Of a stretch of DNA of 64,000 nt, positions 63,408 to 64,000 are shown piece after piece. The notes under the pieces are model-generated. The model made no database searches, had not been told where the DNA came from, and saw only the letters and a program-made list of their open reading frames with translations. The DNA lies in contig CAJIYP010000001.1 of NCBI GenBank assembly GCA_905181705.1, positions 62,001 through 126,000 of the forward strand. The letters run 5' to 3'. The stretch's first letter is position 1, and every line of letters starts with the position of its first letter. Source of the stretch: Cryomorphaceae bacterium BACL29 MAG-121220-bin8. Lineage in GTDB: Bacteria > Bacteroidota > Bacteroidia > Flavobacteriales > Flavobacteriaceae. A program made the position numbers and the translations under genes.

Positions 63408-64000
63408 ATGAGTTCTATTGTTGCTATTGTAGGCAGGCCTAATGTTGGAAAATCTACACTTTTTAATAGATTAATTCAAAAGAGAGAAGCTATTGTAGAT
63501 TCTGAAAGTGGGGTAACTAGAGATAGACATTACGGTTTCTCATTTTGGAATGGAAAAGATTTTACTGTTATCGATACTGGAGGGTATATGCTTGGTGGAG
63601 ATGATAATTTTGAAAAGAAAATTAATGATCAAGTAATAATAGCTATTGAAGAATGTGACGTTATAATTTTTGCAGTCGATGTAGATAGTGGAATCAACAC
63701 AATGGATAGTGAAATTGCAAGACTTTTACACAAATCCAGTAAGCAAGTTATACTTGCAGTCAACAAAGTAGATAATCATAAAAGGCAAATGGACTCAAAT
63801 GAATTCCATTCGTTAGGTTTTGATAAAATTCATAATATTTCAGCGATAAATGGTAGTGGAACTGGTGAGTTATTAGATGAATTAGTTGGTTTTTTTCCTG
63901 AGGATTCTAAAAATGATGAAACTAATATTCCGGGATTTGCAGTTGTTGGAAGACCAAATGCTGGCAAATCTTCTTTTATAAATGCTCTGTTAGGTAATGA
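63408..64000 (+). CDS. der: GTPase Der (EngA), 3' end outside the window
   Basis: Double-domain GTPase needed for 50S assembly. The N-terminus MSSIVAIVGRPNVGKSTLFN carries the first G1; DTGGY, NKVD and SAINGSGTGEL follow. The second G domain begins at the window edge (VVGRPNAGKSSFINALLG). About 197 codons are visible of the usual 435. It follows era by 46 bp, a common pairing. Confidence 0.96.
   Translation, partial: MSSIVAIVGRPNVGKSTLFNRLIQKREAIVDSESGVTRDRHYGFSFWNGKDFTVIDTGGYMLGGDDNFEKKINDQVIIAIEECDVIIFAVDVDSGINTMDSEIARLLHKSSKQVILAVNKVDNHKRQMDSNEFHSLGFDKIHNISAINGSGTGELLDELVGFFPEDSKNDETNIPGFAVVGRPNAGKSSFINALLGN

Overview
The window is about 30% GC. It looks like a chromosomal segment of a marine-type Flavobacteriia (Bacteroidota) bacterium. 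The evidence is a gldK-gldL-gldM-gldN type IX secretion (T9SS) cluster, T9SS C-terminal sorting domains on large surface proteins, Bacteroidota-type promoters (TTTG / TAnnTTTG), a flavobacterial arginase-fold gene between topA and gldK, and lpxB/lptE for a lipopolysaccharide outer membrane. Layout: 1-9 kb holds the 3' part of leuS, a SemiSWEET transporter, an Lrp/AsnC regulator, lpxB, an acyltransferase, surE, a Prc-type protease and an orphan peptide-ABC permease. 9-16.5 kb is a minus-strand run: a free-Met-sulfoxide-reductase-like GAF protein, purH, then the cell-shape genes mreB-mreC-mreD-mrdA-rodA. 16.5-22.8 kb holds groES-groEL, and miaB followed by a sigma-54 activator, lptE, a TPR-like protein and secG. 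23-31.4 kb (plus strand) is topA, the arginase-fold gene and gldKLMN. 31.7-53.9 kb is a putative surface operon placed directly after the secretion genes. It encodes a giant T9SS cargo protein (about 5,250 codons if frame disruptions at 32.2-34.1 kb are repaired), a 1,540-residue T9SS cargo with cohesin-like, cupredoxin, cadherin-like and thrombospondin type-3 domains, an Fn3 lipoprotein, and a lipoprotein with an HExxH metalloprotease motif. 53.9-57.6 kb holds a 2Fe-2S ferredoxin, acnB and a DoxX-like protein. 57.7-62.4 kb is an accessory block against the 3' end of an initiator tRNA gene. era and the start of der close the window. Two things stand out. First, 57.7-62.4 kb reads as a tandem array of five small gene cassettes (0.66-1.56 kb). 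They are separated by the core TTTTAGTA, which is the tRNA-fMet 3' end plus flank. Each has a constant terminator hairpin on one side of the core and a constant arm of about 35 bp on the other. No integrase lies nearby. The leftmost junction keeps a different hairpin, which I infer to be the original tRNA terminator. Second, the giant surface protein has a nested architecture: eight Calx-beta-like domains in a row, interrupted alternately by a C-type-lectin-like domain and an NHL beta-propeller. The protein ends with a dockerin pair and a T9SS tail. The next gene encodes three cohesin-like domains, one of them interrupted by a cupredoxin with an intact type-1 copper ligand set. How the genes may work together (inference): GldKLMN would export the two large proteins, and dockerin-cohesin contacts, calcium-binding repeats and the two lipoproteins could assemble them into a surface complex. 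The frame disruptions at 32.2-34.1 kb, at the T-run near 52,920 and near 57,930 may be sequencing errors and should be checked before any is treated as biology.
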